Made by a program: the position numbers and the translations under genes. Under the pieces are notes generated by a model. That model was not told where the DNA came from. It was given only the letters and a program-made list of their open reading frames with translations, and ran no database searches. Shown here piece after piece: positions 1 to 6,472 of a DNA stretch of 7,650 bases. The stretch's first letter is position 1. Each line of letters starts with the position of its first letter. The stretch is from Puniceicoccales bacterium (lineage in GTDB: Bacteria; Verrucomicrobiota; Verrucomicrobiia; Opitutales; Oceanipulchritudinaceae), in assembly GCA_030595525.1 (NCBI GenBank), contig JAUVDD010000073.1, positions 1-7,650 of the forward strand, read 5' to 3'.

Positions 1-1371
1 GCCAACATTGAGGTGTCACCAGTTTTTGCTCCCCCAAGGGAAGTTGAACATGCGATTCAAATTTATTATGAAACGCAGAACAATGTGGAGGATATCGAGC
101 ATTTTGAGAAGGAACAGCAATCCTTGTTGCGAAATCTCACGGATGAAGACCTGAAGGACCTGGCTGCGTCGAACTCCTTGAGTCGGTTGCTTGACGGCAT
201 GATTTTCTTTGCCGTTCGGGAACGTGCTTCGGATATCCACATGGAGGAACGTGAAGACAACGCAGTTGTCCGGTTCCGTATCGATGGTAAACTGATTCCC
301 TATTATTCTTACGGAAAGGCAATCCATCGTGCCTTTGCCACGCGGCTCAAGGTCTTGTGTCGGTTGAATGTTGCTGAGTCCAGATTTCCGCAGGATGGTC
401 GCTTCTCAATGCCGTTCGGCATGGGGCGTGCTGATTTTCGTTCCAGTTTTATTCCATCGGTAAACGGAACAAAGGTGGTCATGCGTGTCCTGCCGGGAGT
501 CAATCGACAAGCGATTGTTTCCCTGGACCAGATGATGATGTCTTCGTCAATTCTTGAACCATTCCGACGGGTCATTAAAAGCCCCAATGGTATCATCTTT
601 GTCACCGGACCAACGGGTAGTGGTAAAACAACGACCCTGTATGCCGCCTTGGATGAGCTGAACACCCCAGACAAGAATATTTCCACTATTGAGGATCCCG
701 TGGAAATCAAGATCGACGGGATTACCCAATCACAGGTGAACCCACATATTGACCTTAATTTCGGACTCTTACTGCGATCCATTTTGCGGCAGGACCCGGA
801 TATCATCCTGGTGGGGGAAATTCGAGATCTTGAAACGGCGAAAATCGCTACGGAAGCGGCACTGACTGGTCACTTGGTTCTCAGCACTCTTCACACCAAC
901 AATGCGATTCAGGCCATTTTGCGAATGATGGAAATCGGTATTGAGCCTTACATGGTTGCACCATCAATCATGGGGGTCATGGGGCAGCGGTTGGCTGCAC
1001 GTATTTGTGAGGGCTGCAAACGGGCTTATTTCCCCGGTCCGGAAGTTCTTGAACGAATCTTCTGCGATATTCCTGAGGATGCAAAAGTGGCATTTTCCCA
1101 AGGTGTGGGATGTCAAAACTGCCGGGAAACAGGTTTCTCCGGTCGAATTGCGTTCCATGAGCTCTTATTGGTGGACGACAAGATGCGCAGTATGATCACG
1201 GTTGGTGCAGGTCAGCATCAACTTTTGGAGTACGCTACAAAACTGGGTTATCGCAGCTTAAGATACGATGGCTTGAAAAAAGTCCTGCTGGGTATGACAA
1301 CTATCGATGAAATCGAGAAGCATACGGTACTAGAGTGGGATCCTTCGATGGCTGAGGATACCGACGATTGA
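1..1371 (+). CDS. GspE/PilB-family secretion/pilus assembly ATPase, 5' end cut by window edge
   Basis: This is a hexameric cytoplasmic ATPase that powers pseudopilus or pilus assembly in a type II secretion or type IV pilus system. The frame is open to base 1 and the residues before the GTG at 13 continue smoothly (ANIEV), so the true start and most of the N-terminal domain lie outside. Numbering from that GTG: the visible end of the N-terminal domain is about 1-25, the N2 region about 45-165, Walker A GPTGSGKTTT at 199-208, the Asp box STIEDPVE around 224-231, Walker B DIILVGEIRD at 263-272, and the His box TGHLVLSTLHTNNA at 285-298. A tetracysteine zinc site C332/C335 and C367/C370 is intact, followed by GFSGRIAFHELL. 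All ATPase motifs are present, so the protein looks functional. The zinc site and lack of retraction-type features argue for GspE/PilB rather than PilT. GspE cannot be told from PilB here because no partner genes are visible. The short acidic tail ends at a TGA. Confidence 0.93.
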   Translation, partial: ANIEVSPVFAPPREVEHAIQIYYETQNNVEDIEHFEKEQQSLLRNLTDEDLKDLAASNSLSRLLDGMIFFAVRERASDIHMEEREDNAVVRFRIDGKLIPYYSYGKAIHRAFATRLKVLCRLNVAESRFPQDGRFSMPFGMGRADFRSSFIPSVNGTKVVMRVLPGVNRQAIVSLDQMMMSSSILEPFRRVIKSPNGIIFVTGPTGSGKTTTLYAALDELNTPDKNISTIEDPVEIKIDGITQSQVNPHIDLNFGLLLRSILRQDPDIILVGEIRDLETAKIATEAALTGHLVLSTLHTNNAIQAILRMMEIGIEPYMVAPSIMGVMGQRLAARICEGCKRAYFPGPEVLERIFCDIPEDAKVAFSQGVGCQNCRETGFSGRIAFHELLLVDDKMRSMITVGAGQHQLLEYATKLGYRSLRYDGLKKVLLGMTTIDEIEKHTVLEWDPSMAEDTDD

Positions 1372-1422
1372 TCAGATCGTTCTTGAAGTTATATCCAAAG
1401 GAATACTAGATCTCCTTCATCA
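1372..1422 (+). other. 51 bp spacer between the ATPase gene and lpxK
   Basis: This is the only spacer above 20 bp in the window. It contains an isolated AAAGGA (1397-1402) that would be a Shine-Dalgarno sequence but lies about 20 bases before the lpxK ATG. AAGGA at 1398-1402 could pair with TCCTT at 1413-1417 in a 5 bp stem with a 10-base loop. There is no T-run after the stem, so it is not a convincing terminator. No confident -35/-10 pair is seen. lpxK could be read through from upstream or have its own weak promoter here. Confidence 0.4.
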
Positions 1423-2685
1423 ATGAATGGGGCATCGAGCATTTCCTCACGCCTGTCGGCGAAGGTAAACGAATTCGCTTCCTTTACCGTAGACGTCATT
1501 TATGAGCGTCGTACCGGTCGGGCAGCGAAAGTCTGGGGAACTTGCCTTTTCCTGCTGAGTCTACTCTTCAGGGGAATCACATTGTTGCGCAGAAAGCTGT
1601 ATCACTACCGGATTCTTCGCGCCCAGCATTTGGGATGTCTTGTGGTGGTGGTGGGTAACCTGACTGTAGGGGGAACAGGCAAGACACCTGTAGTGGAAAA
1701 GCTGGCTCGCACTCTACATGCCAAGGGCAGGAAAGTTGCGATTCTGAGTAGAGGATACAAGAGTAAGAAGGAGCCCTTGATTAAAAAATGGATTCGCTTG
1801 TTGACGCACCAACCTCCTGCGCCTCCTCGTGTAGTAAGTGATGGGGAAACCATTTATTTTGATTCAGAAGTGGCAGGTGATGAACCGTACATGCTTGCCC
1901 GCAACTTACCCGGAGTGGTTGTTGTAACAGACAAGGATCGAGTCAAAGCGGGTCAGTATGCGATCCGTAATTACGGAGTCGATACACTGATTCTGGATGA
2001 CGGATTCCAGTACTTCCAACTCAATGACCACTTGCAATTACTTCTGGTGGACAAGACCAATCCTTTTGGAAATGGGAATTTACTTCCACGCGGAATTTTG
2101 CGGGAACCGATAAACCAGATGCGTCGTGCCTCCTATGTGTTTTTAACGAAATCCGAAGAACCACCATCGCAGGAGTTGATCGCAACATTGAAGAAGCACC
2201 GATCGGAAAGCGAATGGATTGAATGTTCCCACCGGCCACAATATCTGCAATCCGTGTTTAGTGATGAAAAATTGCCACTGGACTGGTTGAAAGGGAAAAA
2301 GGTAGGTGGCCTGAGTGGAATTGCCATGCCCGAAAGTTTTGAGGTGTTCCTAAAAGAACTTGGTGCAGAACTGATCGTGCCCTTCCGTTTTCTTGATCAT
2401 CACCGATTCACCGCTCGTGAGTTGAAAGAAGTTAAGGCAAGCATTGAGGAGAATGGTCTCGATGTTCTGGTTACAACTGAAAAGGATGCTGTTCGAATCA
2501 AGCCGGATTTTGACCCGGGATTGCCTTTCTATTTCCTGCGAGTAGAGATAAAGTTGTTATCGGGAGCAGACAGTTTTGAAGAAGCGGTTAAGCGTATTTG
2601 CTTTCCACGCCAGCATGGGGATGTCGACCGATGGGAAAGCGGATTGACCCAGATCCCGTTCCCACAGGAAAGACAGGACAATTGA
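1423..2685 (+). CDS. lpxK: Tetraacyldisaccharide 4'-kinase (lipid A biosynthesis)
   Basis: LpxK phosphorylates the 4' position of the tetraacyl disaccharide 1-phosphate with ATP to give lipid IVA, the sixth step of the Raetz pathway, at the cytoplasmic face of the inner membrane. The 420-residue product has a P-loop [13 protein letters not shown] at 78-90, followed by the conserved ILSRGYKSK (107-115), GDEP (152-155), LDDGFQ (191-196), [12 protein letters not shown] (213-224), LDHHRFT (324-330) and TTEKD (351-355). An N-terminal hydrophobic stretch at about 37-55 with flanking Arg/Lys suits membrane association. The protein is longer than E. coli LpxK (about 328 residues), with an N-terminal extension and an extra basic segment at about 114-135 before the GDEP motif. 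I accept the first ATG because residues from about 15 ([16 protein letters not shown]) look like family sequence, but there is no good ribosome binding site. The gene ends 2 bp before the hydrolase ATG, so the two are probably cotranscribed. Confidence 0.96.
   Translation: MNGASSISSRLSAKVNEFASFTVDVIYERRTGRAAKVWGTCLFLLSLLFRGITLLRRKLYHYRILRAQHLGCLVVVVGNLTVGGTGKTPVVEKLARTLHAKGRKVAILSRGYKSKKEPLIKKWIRLLTHQPPAPPRVVSDGETIYFDSEVAGDEPYMLARNLPGVVVVTDKDRVKAGQYAIRNYGVDTLILDDGFQYFQLNDHLQLLLVDKTNPFGNGNLLPRGILREPINQMRRASYVFLTKSEEPPSQELIATLKKHRSESEWIECSHRPQYLQSVFSDEKLPLDWLKGKKVGGLSGIAMPESFEVFLKELGAELIVPFRFLDHHRFTARELKEVKASIEENGLDVLVTTEKDAVRIKPDFDPGLPFYFLRVEIKLLSGADSFEEAVKRICFPRQHGDVDRWESGLTQIPFPQERQDN
2675..2678 (+). 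promoter_or_regulatory. Ribosome binding site deciding the hydrolase start
   Basis: AGGA lies 9 bases before the ATG at 2688, inside the last codons of lpxK. It is the only clearly placed Shine-Dalgarno-like site in the window and supports ATG 2688 over the upstream in-frame ATG at 2598. Its position before the lpxK stop fits translational coupling. Confidence 0.55.
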
Positions 2686-2687
2686 CC

Positions 2688-3470
2688 ATGAAAATCACTT
2701 TTCTTGGAACTGGTACATCTCAGGGAGTTCCCTTGATCGCTCATCCGGCCACAGGCGGTTGTGATTTGGGAGATTCCCGTAACTGGAGAACTCGAACGAG
2801 TGCCCACCTCAAGATTGCAGACTTGTCTCTGCAGATTGATGCGGCTCCTGAATTTCGGCTGCAGTGTATCCAGAATGAAATCGATTGGATTGATTTTTTC
2901 TTTCTGACGCATGGTCACGCCGACCATATAATGGGTATGGATGACCTCAGGCGGTTTATAGATTTGAGAGGAGGGGAAGCGCTCCCCGTGTATAGCACCC
3001 AGGAAGGGTTGGACCGAGTGAGTACGATTTTCCCTTACGCGATTCGCCCAAAACCCGAATTCAAAGGGTACCCGGCTTTTGCTTTAAATCTTATGCCCGA
3101 AAGTTTGGAGCTTCCGGGATGCCAAGTTGACTACGTTGCTTTGCCTCATGGACGTTTCGAAGTGATGGGACTTGTCTTCACAGAAACAGAATCTGGCAAA
3201 CGCATTGCCTACTATACGGATTGCAAGCGCTTGACTCCACGTGCCATTGAATTGGCCAAAGGAGCCGATTTGGTTGTGCTGGATGCGCTTCGGCCAATGT
3301 CACATCCTACCCATATGACAGTCCATGAGGCGACTGAGGCTGCTGAGTTATTGGGGGCCAAACAAACGTGGTTCACCCACATGACCTACATTATCGATCA
3401 TGAGATGGATAATGCTAAGTTACCGAATACTGTCTCTTTTGCCTACGATGGACTGACCGTTTCGATCTGA
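2688..3470 (+). CDS. Metallo-beta-lactamase-fold hydrolase, PhnP-like (COG1235 type)
   Basis: This is a 260-residue MBL-fold metal-dependent hydrolase, probably a cytoplasmic phosphodiesterase. The substrate is unknown. The fold opens with MKITFLGTGTSQGVP (1-15). The metal-binding signature THGHADH is at 74-80 (H75, H77, D79, H80), and further likely ligands are H154 (LPHG), D178 (YYTDCK) and H231 (FTHMT). This order matches the PhnP / tRNase Z-like branch. I chose the ATG at 2688 because the GTGTSQG strand starts at residue 5 as in the family and AGGA sits at 2675-2678, a good distance upstream. An in-frame ATG at 2598 would add 30 residues lying over the lpxK end. The CxCxxC cluster remembered from E. 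coli PhnP near residues 21-26 is absent, with only C25 in that loop. No phosphonate genes are near, so the C-P lyase role of PhnP should not be assumed. Confidence 0.88.
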   Translation: MKITFLGTGTSQGVPLIAHPATGGCDLGDSRNWRTRTSAHLKIADLSLQIDAAPEFRLQCIQNEIDWIDFFFLTHGHADHIMGMDDLRRFIDLRGGEALPVYSTQEGLDRVSTIFPYAIRPKPEFKGYPAFALNLMPESLELPGCQVDYVALPHGRFEVMGLVFTETESGKRIAYYTDCKRLTPRAIELAKGADLVVLDALRPMSHPTHMTVHEATEAAELLGAKQTWFTHMTYIIDHEMDNAKLPNTVSFAYDGLTVSI

Positions 3471-3475
3471 GCTCA
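3468..3475. other. Convergent stop codons within the palindrome TGAGCTCA
   Basis: The plus-strand hydrolase stop TGA (3468-3470) and the minus-strand DciA-family stop (TCA on the plus strand, 3473-3475) are separated by GC and together form a perfect 8 bp palindrome. No intrinsic terminator fits between the genes, so each transcript presumably runs into the other coding region or is ended by another mechanism. Confidence 0.9.
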
Positions 3476-3850
3476 GGCACCACTTTTCAGGATAATTTTA
3501 TGAATATGGTGGCAACTGGACAGGCTGCCAAGGGCCGTCAGTATTCGATCCTCCATAAAGATCAATTCCCTGCGTAGAGTAGGATTTGGTACTTGGATAA
3601 TCAGGCAACCCGATGCCGTAATCTTCTCTGGACGACATCTGTTGGCAAACGACTTTCCCAGAATCCGATCCCAGTTTTCCAAAATCTCTTCTTCGGGTGT
3701 TTTTCGACCGATGTGGTATTTCTCGACGCATGCTTCCATCAGGCTACCGAATCCCTTAGTTCCCTTATCATGCTTGATATAACCCTCCTCAGGAATGGAG
3801 CGTAGACTGGCAATCAGGCTCTCAACTTCATTTGGAAAGGACTTTTTCAT
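3473..3850 (-). CDS. DciA / DUF721 family protein
   Basis: This 125-residue protein of the DciA (DUF721) family has members that bind DnaB and help load the replicative helicase in bacteria lacking DnaC or DnaI. It is probably cytoplasmic and DNA- or helicase-associated. The family core runs from about residue 35 to 122. ENWDRILGKSFANRCRPEKI (58-77) holds the diagnostic Trp-x3-Leu-Gly pattern and the Pro before the first strand. It is followed by CLIIQVPNPTLRREL (82-96), the KH-like strand/helix part, and a closing HKIILKSG. The first 30 residues are a less conserved lead. The ATG lies 12 bp after the lpd stop and has no Shine-Dalgarno sequence (a T-rich run precedes it), so it probably depends on the suc operon transcript. 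The helicase role is inferred from family only. Some DUF721 proteins have no tested function. Confidence 0.8.
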   Translation of the reverse strand: MKKSFPNEVESLIASLRSIPEEGYIKHDKGTKGFGSLMEACVEKYHIGRKTPEEEILENWDRILGKSFANRCRPEKITASGCLIIQVPNPTLRRELIFMEDRILTALGSLSSCHHIHKIILKSGA

Positions 3851-3862
3851 CAGGAAAAAATA

Positions 3863-5260
3863 TTAAAGCAAATGGATGGCTTTTTTATCCACCGCCAAGG
3901 CGGCTTCCTTGAAAGACTCACTGATTGTGGGATGTGCATGTATTGTGCCAGCCAGGTCTTCAGCACTGCCTCCATACTCCATGTGGGCAACTACTGATCC
4001 GATTATCTCGGATGCTCCCCGGGCAATCATTGATGCCCCGAGTATTTCGTCGGTTTCGGCATCGGCAATTACTTTGGCCATACCGTTGGTGGATGCCTGA
4101 GCGATGGCCCGTCCGTTGGCAAGCAATGGGAAGGTCCCCACCTTAAACTTTTTGCCGGCTGCTTCTGCCAGTTCCTCGGTCATCCCAACAGATGCTATTT
4201 CGGGATCTGTGTAAATAACACTTGGAACCCGGTCGTATTGGACATGAGGTTTCCTGCCAGCGATAAGTTCAGCCACAGCAACACCATCCTCTTCAGCTTT
4301 ATGGGCAAGCATCGGACCTTCTATCACATCGCCGATGGCATAAATTCCGGGAATAGACGTCTGAAACTGGGAAACTGGAATTCGGCCACGCTCATCGGTT
4401 GTTAAGTCGATATTTTCCAGGCCCAATCCTTCGGTAAATGGCTTTCTTCCTACCGAGAGGAGAACTTTCTCTGCCTCCAGTTCCAGTTGTTTGCCTTTCT
4501 TTTCGGCAGTAAGCTTTACCATGTTTCCCACCACTTCATAGCCAGTTACCTTTGTCGAAGTGTGGAAGGCCATTCCTTGTTTCTTGAAAATTCTTTCAGC
4601 CATCCGACTAATGTCTTTATCGGATCCGGCGGCAATAGTTGGAAGGAATTCTACAAAAGTTACCTTCGTCCCGAGGCGTGCCCAGACTGATCCCAGTTCG
4701 AGTCCGATGGCCCCGGCTCCTACGACAAGAAGAGACGAGGGGATCTCCGGCAAGGAGAGCGCCTCGGTACTGGTCAGAATACGTTCGCCGTCGGGTTGCA
4801 TGAACGGTAAAAATGTGGGAACTGATCCTGTAGCGATCACGAAGTTTCTTCCCTCAATTTTCTGAACGGATTCACCAGATTCAATTCTTAGGAGAGTAGG
4901 GGAATCAAAGGTTCCAGTTCCATGGAAGATGGTGATCTTACGTTTGCTGACCAAAGTCTCAACGCCCTTGCGCAGTTGATTTACGACCTGCTCCTTCCTT
5001 TCCATTAACTTACCTAAATCCGGTCTTAAATTGTCGAACACCAATCCATGCGCTTCTCCATGTTTTGCTTCATGAAATAGCTCAGTCGAGTGCAGCAGGG
5101 CTTTGCTGGGGATACAGCCCACATTGAGGCAGGTACCGCCAAGGCAAGGGGACTTTTCTACAATGGCGGTTTTCATCCCCAACTGGGCGCATCGAATCGC
5201 ACAGACGTAACCGCCTGGTCCGGAACCGATGATTACCGCATCAAAAACTTGTTCTGTCAT
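3863..5260 (-). CDS. lpd: Dihydrolipoyl dehydrogenase (E3)
   Basis: This FAD flavoenzyme reoxidises the dihydrolipoyl arm of E2 and passes electrons to NAD+. It is cytoplasmic and a homodimer. The 465-residue length is normal. The FAD site GSGPGG is at 12-17, and the redox disulfide is [13 protein letters not shown] with C44 and C49. The NAD+ fold [13 protein letters not shown] is at 179-191, the second FAD contact YAIGD at 307-311, and the dimer interface carries the catalytic pair in HAHPTISE (H443 and E448). All key residues are intact. The start lies 5 bp after the sucB stop and no AGGAG-like site precedes it, which suggests coupled translation from sucB. Its place in the sucA-sucB operon makes it the E3 of the 2-oxoglutarate dehydrogenase complex. 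It could also serve pyruvate dehydrogenase or the glycine cleavage system, which cannot be judged here. Confidence 0.97.
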   Translation of the reverse strand: MTEQVFDAVIIGSGPGGYVCAIRCAQLGMKTAIVEKSPCLGGTCLNVGCIPSKALLHSTELFHEAKHGEAHGLVFDNLRPDLGKLMERKEQVVNQLRKGVETLVSKRKITIFHGTGTFDSPTLLRIESGESVQKIEGRNFVIATGSVPTFLPFMQPDGERILTSTEALSLPEIPSSLLVVGAGAIGLELGSVWARLGTKVTFVEFLPTIAAGSDKDISRMAERIFKKQGMAFHTSTKVTGYEVVGNMVKLTAEKKGKQLELEAEKVLLSVGRKPFTEGLGLENIDLTTDERGRIPVSQFQTSIPGIYAIGDVIEGPMLAHKAEEDGVAVAELIAGRKPHVQYDRVPSVIYTDPEIASVGMTEELAEAAGKKFKVGTFPLLANGRAIAQASTNGMAKVIADAETDEILGASMIARGASEIIGSVVAHMEYGGSAEDLAGTIHAHPTISESFKEAALAVDKKAIHLL

Positions 5261-5265
5261 TTTCG

Positions 5266-6456
5266 TTATATTTCAAAAAGCAAGCGAGTGGGATCCTCGA
5301 TAACCTGTTTGACCGTGATAAGGAAACCGACCGCCTCACGACCATCAATGATCCGATGATCATAGCTGAGGGCGAGGTACATCATCGGTCGGATAACAAC
5401 TTCTCCATCCACTGCAATTGGCTTCTCCTGAATGGTATGCATTCCCAGAATAGCGGATTGTGGTGTATTCAGAATGGGAGTGGAGAGCATAGATCCAAAG
5501 ATTCCTCCGTTGCTGATCGTAAAAACTCCTCCCTGAAGATCGTCTATGCAGATTTTTCCATCCTTGGCCTTGTTGGCGTAATCAATTAGATCCTTTTCGA
5601 TTTGCGGGAAAGATTTATTGTTACAATCACGCAGCACAGGAACCATCAATCCTTTTGGAGTACTTACTGCCACGCCGATGTCGTAGTAGTGATTGGTGAT
5701 GATTTCATCTCCCTCGACCTGGGCATTTACAGTGGGGACCTGTTTTAAGGCATGCACTACTGCCTTTGTGAAAAAGCTCATGTAGCCCAACTTTACTCCG
5801 TGCTTATTGATAAAGGCTTCTTGATGGAGTTTCCGGTACTCCATGATTTTGCTCATATCGACCTCGTTGAATGTGGTCAGCATCGCAGTGGATTGCTGTG
5901 CCTGCACCAAACGGTTAGCGATAGTCTTACGAAGTGGAGTCATTTTCTTTCTGCTCTGACTCTGTAATGAAGTCTCAGTGGGTTTTTCGCTCAGCGGTTT
6001 TGCCGACGGTGATGGTTCCTCCGTATCGGAAATCTTTACCGCATTCAGCATATCTTTCTTCGTGACGCGTCCGGCTTTTCCTGTTCCAGAAACTTTTGCT
6101 GGATCAATTCCCGACTCTGAAGCAATTCTCCTGACCGAGGGGGGATTAGTGGGAGATGGTTTGGATTCGTCCTGAGGAGAATTGTCTGCAACTCCCTCTG
6201 GTGCTCCCGCCGGCTTTGCGGCGTCGGTATCGATAACTGCTACTACACTCCCGATTTCCACCTCTTCACCTTCTTCCACATTCAAAGAAATGATACCTGC
6301 CGCATCGGCCATTCCTTCAGAGGTGATTTTATCAGTTTCCAAATCGTAGATGGCCTGGCCTGTTTCGATATACTGACCGGACTTAACGTGCCAGACAGAC
6401 AGGATGCCACTGGTGATGGATTCGCCCAATGAGGGGATTTTTACTTCAATAGCCAT
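5266..6456 (-). CDS. sucB: Dihydrolipoyl succinyltransferase, E2 of 2-oxoglutarate dehydrogenase
   Basis: This is the core E2, which moves the succinyl group from its lipoyl arm to CoA and scaffolds E1 and E3. The 396-residue product has one lipoyl domain (2-76) with the lipoylation motif ETDKITSE and lipoyl lysine K43. A Pro/Ala/acidic linker (about 77-105) follows, then the peripheral subunit-binding domain at about 106-141 ([20 protein letters not shown], then GRVTKKDML). A second Ser/Pro/Lys linker (about 142-168) leads to the catalytic domain (about 170-396). The active site is SYDHRIIDG with H367 and D371. The sequence [20 protein letters not shown] matches the succinyltransferase branch rather than the acetyltransferase branch, and the neighbouring sucA confirms this. 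The ATG begins [13 protein letters not shown] as in the family. It lies 16 bp after the sucA stop, and the spacer is A/T-rich with no Shine-Dalgarno sequence. Confidence 0.96.
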   Translation of the reverse strand: MAIEVKIPSLGESITSGILSVWHVKSGQYIETGQAIYDLETDKITSEGMADAAGIISLNVEEGEEVEIGSVVAVIDTDAAKPAGAPEGVADNSPQDESKPSPTNPPSVRRIASESGIDPAKVSGTGKAGRVTKKDMLNAVKISDTEEPSPSAKPLSEKPTETSLQSQSRKKMTPLRKTIANRLVQAQQSTAMLTTFNEVDMSKIMEYRKLHQEAFINKHGVKLGYMSFFTKAVVHALKQVPTVNAQVEGDEIITNHYYDIGVAVSTPKGLMVPVLRDCNNKSFPQIEKDLIDYANKAKDGKICIDDLQGGVFTISNGGIFGSMLSTPILNTPQSAILGMHTIQEKPIAVDGEVVIRPMMYLALSYDHRIIDGREAVGFLITVKQVIEDPTRLLFEI

Positions 6457-6472
6457 GATAGATAAAAGTTTT

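Noticed and set aside
13..15. GTG as the start of the secretion ATPase
   Set aside because: The frame is open to base 1 and the family has a longer N-terminal domain, so this is an internal valine of a gene cut by the window.
309..806. Long antisense open frame under the secretion ATPase
   Set aside because: It lies opposite a strongly conserved coding region and its translation shows no recognisable domain, so it is a shadow frame.
1383..1409. Possible promoter TTGAAG / TACTAG before lpxK
   Set aside because: The boxes match consensus poorly and the spacing is 15 bp, so it is not better than chance.
2598..2687. Upstream in-frame ATG for the MBL hydrolase
   Set aside because: The extra 30 residues overlap the lpxK end and do not look like the family. 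ATG 2688 has a placed AGGA and puts the GTGTSQG strand at the N-terminus.
3476..3513. Hairpin CACCA (3478-3482) with TGGTG (3507-3511) as a terminator
   Set aside because: The stem is only 5 bp with a 24-base loop, it has no T-run, and it lies inside the DciA-family coding region.
3593..3805. Plus-strand open frame opposite the DciA-family gene
   Set aside because: The minus-strand product has clear DUF721 motifs, and the plus-strand translation has no family features or ribosome binding site.
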